Assembly: GCA_937927725.1 (NCBI GenBank)
Contig: CALBSE010000057.1
Coordinates: forward strand, 1-7,438
Direction: 5' to 3'
Length of the DNA: 7,438 bases
Source: an uncultured Actinomycetes bacterium
Lineage (GTDB): Bacteria; Actinomycetota; Acidimicrobiia; Acidimicrobiales; Acidimicrobilacustridaceae
Shown: piece by piece, positions 1 to 5,725 of the stretch
Numbering within the stretch: position 1 is the stretch's first letter
Layout: every line of letters begins with the position of its first letter
The notes under the pieces: generated by a model
Told to the model about the DNA's origin: nothing
What the model saw: the letters and a program-made list of their open reading frames with translations, nothing else
Database searches by the model: none
Translations under genes and position numbers: made by a program

Positions 1-963
1 ATGCGCACTCGACTGACTGAACTTCTCGAGATCGAACATCCAGTGATGCTCGCCGGCATGGGGGGCGTCAGTTATCACCAACTCGTCGCTGCCGTGAGCG
101 AAGCCGGTGGCTTCGGATGCATGGGTGCATCAACAATGAACGTCGATCGCATGGTTGATCAGATGCAACTAGTCCGCGCTGCAACCAACAAACCGTTCGG
201 CGTTGATCTCCTCACCGCTGCACCGGGCGACATGCCCGCGCAGGTACAGGCCATCATCAGTAACGGTGGTCATGTGTTTGTTGCTGGCCTTGGCGTTCCG
301 CGCGACGTCGTGAACCTCTGCCACGACAACAACGTTCTGGTTGCAAGCATGTGCGGCAAAGTTCGTCACGCAGTTGCCGCAGTTGCGGCCGGCTGTGACC
401 TCGTCATCGCACAAGGCACTGAAGCCGGCGGTCATACAGGCACCGTCGCAACGATGGCGCTCGTTCCTCAGATCGTGGACGTCGTCGAGAACAAAGTGCC
501 AGTTGTCGCAGCCGGCGGATTGTTCGACGGCCGGGGCCTTGCGGCAGCGCTCAGCCTTGGCGCCGAAGGTGTCTGGATGGGAACACGATTCATTGCGACA
601 CCCGAAGCGTGGGGAACCCCCGGCTACAAAGAAAAACTTCTTTCGATGGCCGAGGACGACACCGTCGTGTCCAAAGGATTCACCGGAAAAACCTGTCGTG
701 TGGCGCGCAATGACTACACGCAATACTGGGAAGAACACACGAGCGAAATCGAACCCTTCCCTGCGCAGTTCATTCGTTCGATCAACGATGGCGCCAATCA
801 TCTCGGCGCCGGACCCGACACCGAGGTCGACCCTTCACGCGAATTCTGGCCTGCCGGACAGGGCGTCGGCGCGATTAATGAACTCGTGCCCGCAGGCGAT
901 CTTGTTCGATCGATTGTCGCCGAAGCTGACGCGGTTATTGACCGGATCAGCTCATTGCGCTGA
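1..963 (+). CDS. Nitronate monooxygenase-like FMN flavoprotein (NMO/2-nitropropane dioxygenase family)
   Basis: The 320-residue product is a TIM-barrel flavoprotein of the nitronate monooxygenase family, whose members oxidise alkyl nitronates using FMN and O2 in the cytoplasm. Seen: an N-terminal barrel strand with EHPVMLAGMGG (12-22), the family signature EAGGHTG (141-147) with the probable catalytic base His145, and the flavin-phosphate region from AAGG (170-173) through LGAEGVWMGTRF (186-197). The length is ordinary for the family. The ATG is the first base of the window, so its ribosome binding site and promoter cannot be seen and a longer start cannot be excluded. The gene ends 3 bp from the convergent F420-type oxidoreductase. 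Many actinobacterial paralogues of this fold have unknown substrates, and FabK-type enoyl reductases share the fold; the EAGGH motif favours the NMO group, but the true substrate is not determined. Confidence 0.88.
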   Translation: MRTRLTELLEIEHPVMLAGMGGVSYHQLVAAVSEAGGFGCMGASTMNVDRMVDQMQLVRAATNKPFGVDLLTAAPGDMPAQVQAIISNGGHVFVAGLGVPRDVVNLCHDNNVLVASMCGKVRHAVAAVAAGCDLVIAQGTEAGGHTGTVATMALVPQIVDVVENKVPVVAAGGLFDGRGLAAALSLGAEGVWMGTRFIATPEAWGTPGYKEKLLSMAEDDTVVSKGFTGKTCRVARNDYTQYWEEHTSEIEPFPAQFIRSINDGANHLGAGPDTEVDPSREFWPAGQGVGAINELVPAGDLVRSIVAEADAVIDRISSLR

Positions 964-966
964 ACC

Positions 967-1998
967 TCACGACACCCAGGTCTTAAGCTTTTCAATCGTT
1001 GCGGTCGGGTTTCCGCCCACGGGGATGATGTTCAGCACGCTGACACCAGCAGCGGCATAGGCCTCGATGCGTTCGCGCACAAAACCTTCGGGGCCACACA
1101 GGTTGGTGAGCTTGAGGAACTCGGAAGGAACGAGTGCAGCTGCTTCCTCCTTCTTTCCCTCGAGATAGAGATCTTGGATCTTGGTGGCTTCTTCTTCGTA
1201 GCCGTAACGACACATGAGGTCGTTGTAGAAGTTGCGGCCCTTCGCCCCCATACCGCCGACATAGAGCGCCACCATCGGCCGCGCCATTTCTGCGACCTCG
1301 GACATGTCGTCACCAATCGCGACAAGTCCACCAGCGGAAATCTCCAGAGGTCCGAGCTTTGGATCGCGCTTTGCTGCTCCGGCGGCAAGGTCTGCGCCCC
1401 AAACATCTTGGGCGCGCTCAGGCATGTAGAAGATCGGCAGCCAACCGTCTGCGATCTCTGCAGTCATCTCAACGTTCTTTGGTCCAAGCGATGCAATCCA
1501 AACGGGAATGTCTTCACGAATCGGCTTCGCAATCATCTTGAGCGGTTTGCCGAGACCAGTTCCCTGATCGGCCGGAAGGGGCAACTTGTAGTAACTGCCG
1601 TCGTAGGTGACCCGTTCGCGCTTCCACACAAGGCGGCAAATATCGATGATTTCACGTGTGCGGCCGAGCGGCGCGTCGTACTTCACGCCGTGGAATCCTT
1701 CGATCACCTGCGGGCCCGAGGCACCGAGACCGAGAATGAATCGACCATCGGTCAAGGTGTCCATGCTGGCCGCTGTCATCGCCATAAGCGTTGGCGTACG
1801 CGTATAGATCGGAAGAATGCCGGCACCGATGGTGATCGAATCGGTTTTGGCGGCGAGGTAGCCCATAAACGTTGGCGCATCGAAGCCATAGGCCTCGGCC
1901 ACCCATGCAATATCAAGGCCGGCCTTTTCGTACTCCGCAACTTTTGCGGCGGACTCAGCGAATCCGCCCGCGTAGTCAATCTGCATACCGAACTTCAT
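967..1998 (-). CDS. LLM-class (luciferase-like) F420-dependent oxidoreductase
   Basis: The 343-residue product is a bacterial-luciferase-like TIM barrel, most like the F420-dependent group that includes mycobacterial Rv3520c (recognised by sequence pattern, not searched). Seen: MKFGMQIDY start, the AGLDIAWVAEAYGFDAPTFMGYLA segment (26-49), the ITIGAGILPIYTRTPTLMAMTAASMDTLTDGRFILGLG core (55-92), SGPQVIEGFHG (94-104) and IPVWIASLGPKNVEMTAEIADGWLP (164-188). It would transfer hydride between reduced F420 and an unknown organic substrate in the cytosol. The ATG is supported by an AAGGGA ribosome binding site 7 bases upstream. It lies 43 bp downstream of, and on the same strand as, the 107-residue orphan gene, so the two may be cotranscribed. 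FMN-dependent LLM enzymes share the fold; F420 use is inferred from subfamily likeness. Confidence 0.9.
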   Translation of the reverse strand: MKFGMQIDYAGGFAESAAKVAEYEKAGLDIAWVAEAYGFDAPTFMGYLAAKTDSITIGAGILPIYTRTPTLMAMTAASMDTLTDGRFILGLGASGPQVIEGFHGVKYDAPLGRTREIIDICRLVWKRERVTYDGSYYKLPLPADQGTGLGKPLKMIAKPIREDIPVWIASLGPKNVEMTAEIADGWLPIFYMPERAQDVWGADLAAGAAKRDPKLGPLEISAGGLVAIGDDMSEVAEMARPMVALYVGGMGAKGRNFYNDLMCRYGYEEEATKIQDLYLEGKKEEAAALVPSEFLKLTNLCGPEGFVRERIEAYAAAGVSVLNIIPVGGNPTATIEKLKTWVS

Positions 1999-2005
1999 CG
2001 TGATG

Positions 2006-2011
2006 TCCCTT
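2006..2011 (-). promoter_or_regulatory. Ribosome binding site of the LLM oxidoreductase gene
   Basis: On the minus strand AAGGGA lies 7 bases before the ATG at 1998 and fixes that start. It sits in the right arm of a small bulged hairpin (CCTCAG at 2023-2028 pairing with CTGAAGG at 2008-2014), so it may be partly masked. Confidence 0.65.
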
Positions 2012-2041
2012 CAGGGCCGCCGCTGAGGCAACGGATCGTGA

Positions 2042-2365
2042 TCAATGTGCAGCGGGACCCGTTGCCAGGTTGGCCAACGCTTCAGCGCGAGCCTTTTCGC
2101 GTGCTTCAGCTCGTGCTGTTTCGAGTGCTTCGTGGTCTCGCTTCGCTTGCTCCGCAAGCCAAACCTTGCGATCGACGATCTGGGCGCCATCAACATTGGC
2201 AATTTCCATGCCGTTGTCGAATGCGACGTGGTAGCGAATCCAGGTAACGCCCGAAACGAACCACACCTTGCCAAAGGTGCCCGCCGGAACGCCGGGCAGG
2301 TCAACTGCAGCGACGATCTTCTGACGACGACGGAACATCTTTTCGGTGCTGATCTTCGGGGCCAT
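2042..2365 (-). CDS. Small protein of unknown function with SH3-like N-terminal part and charged helical tail
   Basis: This 107-residue protein is not one I recognise. Residues about 10-66 are rich in beta-prone segments with the pattern DLPGVPAGTFGKVWFVSG then WIRYHVAFDNG, which resembles a small SH3-like barrel (GT-G-V turn followed by Y-x-V-x-F-x-x-G). Residues about 67-100 are an Ala/Glu/Arg/Lys-rich stretch that should form a long amphipathic helix or coiled coil. There is no signal peptide or membrane segment. The frame stays open to an ATG at 2434, but the extra 23 residues are low-complexity and the ATG at 2365 has the hexamer TAGCGT at -13 to -8, fitting a leaderless start, and no Shine-Dalgarno sequence. 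It precedes the LLM oxidoreductase by 43 bp on the same strand and may share its transcript. Coding status is supported by the open frame, ordinary composition and position; function is unknown. Confidence 0.75.
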   Translation of the reverse strand: MAPKISTEKMFRRRQKIVAAVDLPGVPAGTFGKVWFVSGVTWIRYHVAFDNGMEIANVDGAQIVDRKVWLAEQAKRDHEALETARAEAREKARAEALANLATGPAAH

Positions 2366-2372
2366 GGAGGCC

Positions 2373-2378
2373 ACGCTA
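2373..2378 (-). promoter_or_regulatory. Probable -10 element of a leaderless promoter (TAGCGT)
   Basis: TAGCGT occupies -13 to -8 relative to the ATG at 2365. Transcription from it would begin at or next to the A of the start codon. There is no purine-rich Shine-Dalgarno sequence. No good -35 hexamer is visible. The same arrangement recurs at three other genes in the window. Confidence 0.5.
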
Positions 2379-2514
2379 CCTAACTGCTGACCCCAACGAC
2401 GACTGCCGGGTCCGGCCCACCCCCGAACGACCACCTACCACCCAATGCGGTCCCCAAGCGGTAGCTCTGAGTACGATCCTGCGGTTCGAACAACACAGTC
2501 CGCGCACGTGCCGC
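2379..2514. promoter_or_regulatory. Divergent promoter spacer between the orphan gene and the SDR gene
   Basis: The divergent start codons are 165 bp apart, and this is the largest unassigned part between them. It holds a near-palindrome GCCGGGTCCGGC (2405-2416) and a minus-strand G-rich tract with four GG runs (2431-2443). A possible plus-strand -10 hexamer, TACGAT (2472-2477), would give the SDR transcript a leader of about 45 bases; no matching -35 box is evident. Which of these elements is used is unknown. Confidence 0.3.
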
Positions 2515-2521
2515 GGAGAGG
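2515..2521 (+). promoter_or_regulatory. Ribosome binding site that selects the SDR start
   Basis: GGAGAGG lies 9 bases before the ATG at 2531. The alternative in-frame ATG at 2522 directly abuts it with no spacer, so the downstream ATG is preferred. Confidence 0.7.
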
Positions 2522-2530
2522 ATGGACCCA

Positions 2531-3433
2531 ATGACTGACATCGGATTCGACGGCCAGGTAGCGATCATCACCGGTGCCGGCGGTGGCCTCGGTCGCCAGC
2601 ATGCGCTTGAACTTGCTCGACGCGGTGCCCGCATTGTCGTGAACGATCTCGGTGGATCGGTCAGTGGCGACGGAGGCGATGTCGGCCCCGCCCAGTCAGT
2701 CGTGCAGGAAATTCTCGACCTCGGTGGCGAAGCCGTTGCCGACACCAACTCTGTGGCAACTCCCGATGGCGGCAAGGCAATCGTTCAGACAGCGGTCGAT
2801 GCGTTCGGCACTGTCGACATCGTCGTGAACAACGCGGGCATCCTCCGTGACAAGTCGTTCCACAACCTTGACCAGCAAATGATCGAGTCCGTCATCCAGG
2901 TGCATCTTCTCGGCGCGTTCTATGTCACGCAGCCGGCCTACCAAATCATGCGCGAAAAGGGCTACGGCCGCATCGTGTCCACGTCTTCAAACTCGGGCAT
3001 CCTCGGCAACTTCGGTCAGGCGAACTACGGCGCTGCGAAGATGGGGCTTGTCGGCTTCACTCGCGTGCTCGCCATCGAAGGTCGCAAGTTCAACGTGAAG
3101 GCCAATGCCGTTGCCCCAGTCGCCGCAACCCGCATGACCGAGGGTTTGTTCGACGGTCTCATGGACTCAATGGATCCCGCCCTCGTGAGCCCATTGGTTG
3201 CCTACCTCGCGTCGGCAGCATGTGACGTGAGCGGTGAGGTTTACTCCGCTGCGGGCGGCGTCATCTCACGATTCTTTGTTGGTCTCACCCCGGGCTATTT
3301 CAACCCGAACCTCACCGCCGAAGACATTGCTGCGAACTGGGACACCATTCGCAACGAGGAGGGATACATCGTTCCCGACGACAACACCGGCGAACTTTCG
3401 AAGATCCTCAACACGCTCAAGAGCAACAGCTGA
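2531..3433 (+). CDS. SDR-family dehydrogenase, (3R)-hydroxyacyl-CoA dehydrogenase type (MFE-2/HSD17B4-like)
   Basis: The 300-residue product is a classical short-chain dehydrogenase/reductase. Seen: cofactor glycine motif TGAGGGLG (14-21), Asp39 after strand 2 (VVNDLGG), which favours NAD(H), NNAG (100-103), and catalytic Ser153, Tyr166 and Lys170 in the TSSNSG...GNFGQANYGAAK block. The VNDLGG, NNAGILRD, VHLLGAF, GNFGQANY and APVAATRMTE signatures are those of the dehydrogenase domain of peroxisomal multifunctional enzyme 2. That domain oxidises (3R)-hydroxyacyl-CoA in fatty-acid or sterol side-chain beta-oxidation. Here it stands alone, without hydratase or sterol-carrier domains. A C-terminal extension from about 245 contains the acyl-CoA-enzyme-like segment TAEDIAANWDTI. 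His125 takes the place where many SDRs carry the tetrad Asn, as is usual in this subgroup. The start is set by GGAGAGG. It converges with the SnoaL-like gene 13 bp away. The exact acyl substrate is inferred. Confidence 0.9.
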   Translation: MTDIGFDGQVAIITGAGGGLGRQHALELARRGARIVVNDLGGSVSGDGGDVGPAQSVVQEILDLGGEAVADTNSVATPDGGKAIVQTAVDAFGTVDIVVNNAGILRDKSFHNLDQQMIESVIQVHLLGAFYVTQPAYQIMREKGYGRIVSTSSNSGILGNFGQANYGAAKMGLVGFTRVLAIEGRKFNVKANAVAPVAATRMTEGLFDGLMDSMDPALVSPLVAYLASAACDVSGEVYSAAGGVISRFFVGLTPGYFNPNLTAEDIAANWDTIRNEEGYIVPDDNTGELSKILNTLKSNS

Positions 3434-3446
3434 AGGCTGCGTCTTT

Positions 3447-3926
3447 CTAAGGATCGAGATCTTCGTCGAATTCATCGTCCGACGCGATCATCACCGGCGC
3501 GCCGTGATGAGCCACCATTCGCCATTGGCCATCTTGTGCTCGTTCGAAAACGTTAAGCGCATTGACCGTCGCGCTCGCTCCGATAGTTAAAAGGTTTTCG
3601 TCACACGACACCCATGCGACATCGCCGTTCACCGCAACATGTTCATCAGTCACGATGAATTGAATCTGTTGCGGGCCGTCGAACATTGCCGCCCAGCTCG
3701 ACGCGATCGATGCCCACCCGCGCAATGCCGTCCACCCGGGGTGGACGCAGAGGGAACGATCGTCGTGCGCCCACAGATCAGACATGGCGTTGAGATCTGA
3801 TGCTTCGAAGGCGTCGTAAAACGCTCGGTTCACGTCGAGCACTTCTGCTTCGATCGGACCAATGTTCTTACCGTTCGTCCATGGTTCTTCATCACGTGCA
3901 GAGAAATCGGGGGAATCTGGTGCCAC
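3447..3926 (-). CDS. SnoaL-like / NTF2-superfamily protein
   Basis: The product, 159 residues from the chosen GTG, has the cone-shaped alpha+beta NTF2 fold typical of SnoaL-like and DUF4440 proteins. Seen: an N-terminal helix EVLDVNRAFYDAFEASDLNAMSDLW, the family block CVHPGWTALRGWASIASSWAAMF, a beta hairpin around VAVNGDVAWVSCDENL, and the last strand pair NVFERAQDGQWRMVAHHGAPV. It ends in an acidic tail (ASDDEFDEDLDP). Family members are isomerases, cyclases, hydratases or non-catalytic binding proteins, so the activity is unassigned. Two GTG starts are possible, at 3935 and 3926. The latter is preferred because TACGGT lies at -13 to -8, like other leaderless genes here, and neither has a Shine-Dalgarno sequence. 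It is divergent from the alpha/beta hydrolase, so joint control is plausible. Confidence 0.85.
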   Translation of the reverse strand: MAPDSPDFSARDEEPWTNGKNIGPIEAEVLDVNRAFYDAFEASDLNAMSDLWAHDDRSLCVHPGWTALRGWASIASSWAAMFDGPQQIQFIVTDEHVAVNGDVAWVSCDENLLTIGASATVNALNVFERAQDGQWRMVAHHGAPVMIASDDEFDEDLDP

Positions 3927-3938
3927 GGTGCACACCGT
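3925..3938. promoter_or_regulatory. Inverted repeat ACGGTG-CA-CACCGT overlapping the SnoaL-like start
   Basis: Two perfect 6-base arms flank a 2-base centre, and an outer TGCC (3921-3924) and GGCA (3942-3945) extend the symmetry with a 3-base offset on the right. The dyad covers the GTG starts and the proposed -10 hexamer of the minus-strand gene and ends 17 bases before the divergent hydrolase ATG. A dimeric repressor bound here could control both genes, but no regulator gene is present in the window. Confidence 0.4.
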
Positions 3939-3939
3939 A
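3934..3939 (-). promoter_or_regulatory. Probable -10 element of a leaderless promoter (TACGGT)
   Basis: TACGGT lies at -13 to -8 from the GTG at 3926 on the minus strand, the same spacing as TAGCGT before the gene at 2365 and TAGCCT before the gene at 4832. It overlaps the inverted repeat. Confidence 0.4.
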
Positions 3940-3955
3940 GAGGCAGGATGGAGGG

Positions 3956-4786
3956 ATGCGAATTCCCTCCACCGACGGCGTCGAAATCAAGGTCCACGAT
4001 CTTGGTGGCGAGGGACCGCCACTTCTCCTTGCCCACGCAACCGGGTTCCACGGACGAGTCTGGGAACCGCTCGCTGCTCATCTCACGGGATATCACCGTT
4101 GGTCGATCGACATGCGCGCGCATGGCGACTCGGATGCACCAACCGACCGACCATTGGAGTGGCACGGCTTCGCCGATGACGTGCTTTCGGTCATCGACGC
4201 CCTTGGACTCGAAAAACCTTTTGGCGTCGGACACTCCAAAGGCGCCGCCTCACTTTTACTCGCCGAACAAGCGCGACCTGGAACCTTCCGTGCGCTGTAC
4301 CTCTTTGAGCCGGTCGTCGTTCCAACAGATTTCGTGACTGGCTACAACGCAGACAATCCCCTCTCCAACGGCGCGCGTCGACGCCGAGACACCTTCGACT
4401 CATTCGAAGCAGCCTTTGAAAATTACGCGTCGAAGCCACCGTTCAACTCGCTGGATCCCGAGGTTCTGCGCGTGTACGTCGACCACGGCTTTGCCCAAAA
4501 TGTTGATGGCACCGTTTCGTTGAAGTGCCTGCCTGAGAACGAAGCCGAGGTCTATGCCCATGGCATGGCTCATCACGCGTTCGCCGCACTTGGCGAAGTG
4601 TCGTGTCCCGTGACCATCGCAATGGGAGTAGAAGACACCGTTCCGGCCATCTTTGGTCGATCGATCGCCGAGGCACTGCCGTTGGGCGCCGTCGCATCGT
4701 TCCCCAACTTGGCGCACTTCGGGCCGCTCGAGGACCCTGCAACCATCGCACTGTCGATCCTCGACGCTTTTTCAACGGTGAACTGA
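3956..4786 (+). CDS. Alpha/beta hydrolase fold protein
   Basis: The 276-residue product is a cytoplasmic serine hydrolase of the alpha/beta fold. Seen: PPLLLAHATGFHGRVWEPLA (21-40) with the oxyanion-hole turn, SIDMRAHGDSDAP (50-62), the nucleophile elbow GHSKG (92-96) with Ser94, a cap region with an Arg-rich patch (RRRR, 141-144), the MGVEDTVP turn (223-230) with Asp227 as likely acid, and NLAHFGPLEDP (251-261) with catalytic His254. No signal peptide is present. The substrate cannot be told from sequence; esters, lactones or ring-cleavage products are typical. The ATG is preceded by AGGCAGG with an 8-base spacer; a second purine run, GGAGGG, abuts the ATG and is too close to serve it. The 5' end faces the SnoaL-like gene with a dyad between. 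The LysKG-type elbow (GHSKG instead of GHSMG or GHSLG) is a small variation. Confidence 0.9.
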   Translation: MRIPSTDGVEIKVHDLGGEGPPLLLAHATGFHGRVWEPLAAHLTGYHRWSIDMRAHGDSDAPTDRPLEWHGFADDVLSVIDALGLEKPFGVGHSKGAASLLLAEQARPGTFRALYLFEPVVVPTDFVTGYNADNPLSNGARRRRDTFDSFEAAFENYASKPPFNSLDPEVLRVYVDHGFAQNVDGTVSLKCLPENEAEVYAHGMAHHAFAALGEVSCPVTIAMGVEDTVPAIFGRSIAEALPLGAVASFPNLAHFGPLEDPATIALSILDAFSTVN

Positions 4787-4818
4787 CCGCTATCGCGGCG
4801 GTTGTCGCTAGCGCTGCG

Positions 4819-4824
4819 TAGCCT
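4819..4824 (+). promoter_or_regulatory. Probable -10 element of a leaderless promoter (TAGCCT)
   Basis: TAGCCT sits at -13 to -8 from the ATG at 4832, with no Shine-Dalgarno sequence between, so transcription would start at or one base before the ATG. A TTGTCG at 4802-4807 is only 11 bases upstream, too close for a normal -35. Confidence 0.5.
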
Positions 4825-4831
4825 GCCGAAT

Positions 4832-5689
4832 ATGTCCCTGGAACTCCCCACGTCACTTTCGCCGTCAAAGGTCTCGACCTTTACCGATTGCGCGTTGTCC
4901 TTTCGATTCTCAGCAATCGACAAAATCCCGCAGCCGCCAACTATCGCCACGGTCAAAGGCACACTCGTTCACGCAGCGCTCGAGCGTTTACTGGCACTCA
5001 ATCCCGCAGATCGAACCATCGATGCCGCAGTCGCCTGCCTTGCCGACGCATCAGCGCAACTCGACACTGATCCAGAATGGGCAGAACTCGCGCTCAACGC
5101 CGACGAGCAAGCTGTGTTTTTTCGCGATGCCGATGTTCTCGTGCACAAGTACTTCGATATCGAAGATCCGATGAGCATCGACCCCATCGGCCTTGAACTT
5201 CATGTCGAACATCAACTCCCCGTGAAGAGCGGTTCAAGCGTCACCTTGCGCGGGATCATCGATCGCCTCGAGCGCGATGCAAACGGTCAGCTCGTTGTCA
5301 GCGATTACAAAACTGGCAAAGCTCCCGCCGAGGGCTACCAACAGTCGCGTCTCACTGGCGTGCACATCTACGCCTACCTGTGCGAGCAGATCTATGGCGA
5401 GCGCCCAAGCAAGGTGCAGTTGATCTATCTCGGCGGCATCCCCACCATCGTTGAAACCGCTCCAACCGAACAATCAACTCGCCAGATCGAACGCAAAGTC
5501 ACCTCCATTTGGTCTGCGATTGAGACAGCCTGCGAGCGAAATGACTTCCGACCAAAAAAGTCGAAACTTTGCTCGTGGTGCTCCTATCAGCAGTGGTGCC
5601 CCGAATTCGGCGGCAACCCCGACGACGCCCGAAAAGCCTTTGAGGGCGTGGAACGGCCCGATCGCCCGAACGGTTTCAGTCAGGCCTGA
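4832..5689 (+). CDS. Standalone RecB-type PD-(D/E)XK nuclease with Fe-S cluster cysteines
   Basis: The 285-residue product matches the PDDEXK_1 RecB-like exonuclease family. Seen: SPSKVSTFTDCALSFRF (10-26) with the first cluster cysteine Cys20, motif GTLVHAALERL (43-53) with His47, GIIDRLE (141-147) with Asp144, VVSDYKTGK (155-163) with Asp158 and Lys160 as metal and catalytic residues, the QSRLTGVHIYAYL helix (171-183), and the C-terminal triad Cys247-x2-Cys250-x5-Cys256. The one-plus-three cysteine layout is that of AddB/Cas4-type [4Fe-4S] nucleases. It probably cleaves DNA ends or single strands in repair. No helicase or Cas gene is nearby. The frame extends to a TTG at 4802, but the ATG at 4832 fits the family's N-terminus and has TAGCCT at leaderless spacing. 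It begins 45 bp after the hydrolase gene and ends 36 bp before the PAP2 gene. Confidence 0.88.
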   Translation: MSLELPTSLSPSKVSTFTDCALSFRFSAIDKIPQPPTIATVKGTLVHAALERLLALNPADRTIDAAVACLADASAQLDTDPEWAELALNADEQAVFFRDADVLVHKYFDIEDPMSIDPIGLELHVEHQLPVKSGSSVTLRGIIDRLERDANGQLVVSDYKTGKAPAEGYQQSRLTGVHIYAYLCEQIYGERPSKVQLIYLGGIPTIVETAPTEQSTRQIERKVTSIWSAIETACERNDFRPKKSKLCSWCSYQQWCPEFGGNPDDARKAFEGVERPDRPNGFSQA

Positions 5690-5711
5690 ACGAGAGGGTT
5701 CGCCCCTCACC

Positions 5712-5717
5712 TAGCAT
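5712..5717 (+). promoter_or_regulatory. Probable -10 element of a leaderless promoter (TAGCAT)
   Basis: TAGCAT lies at -14 to -9 from the GTG start at 5726, with no ribosome binding site between. This matches the spacing at the other leaderless candidates and supports GTG as the true start. Confidence 0.5.
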
Positions 5718-5725
5718 CACTACCC

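Noticed and set aside
169..801. Minus-strand open frame of 210 codons opposite the nitronate monooxygenase gene
   Set aside because: The opposite strand encodes a well-conserved flavoprotein; this frame has shadow-like composition and no motif.
1174..2247. Long plus-strand open frame (357 codons) opposite the LLM oxidoreductase and orphan gene
   Set aside because: It is antisense to a clear F420-type enzyme, rich in Cys/His/Arg as expected of a shadow frame, and shows no recognisable domain.
2366..2434. Longer start (ATG at 2434) for the orphan gene
   Set aside because: The added 23 residues are Gly/Arg/Ser/Trp-rich spacer-like sequence without a ribosome binding site, and they would cover the likely promoter.
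2522..2530. Earlier in-frame ATG for the SDR gene
   Set aside because: The GGAGAGG site abuts this ATG with no spacer, while it lies 9 bases from the ATG at 2531.
4802..4831. TTG start extending the nuclease by 10 residues
   Set aside because: The family N-terminus is matched from the ATG at 4832, which also has TAGCCT at leaderless spacing; the TTG has no ribosome binding site.
4573..4962. Minus-strand open frame across the hydrolase/nuclease junction
   Set aside because: It overlaps two well-supported plus-strand genes and has no motif or ribosome binding site support.
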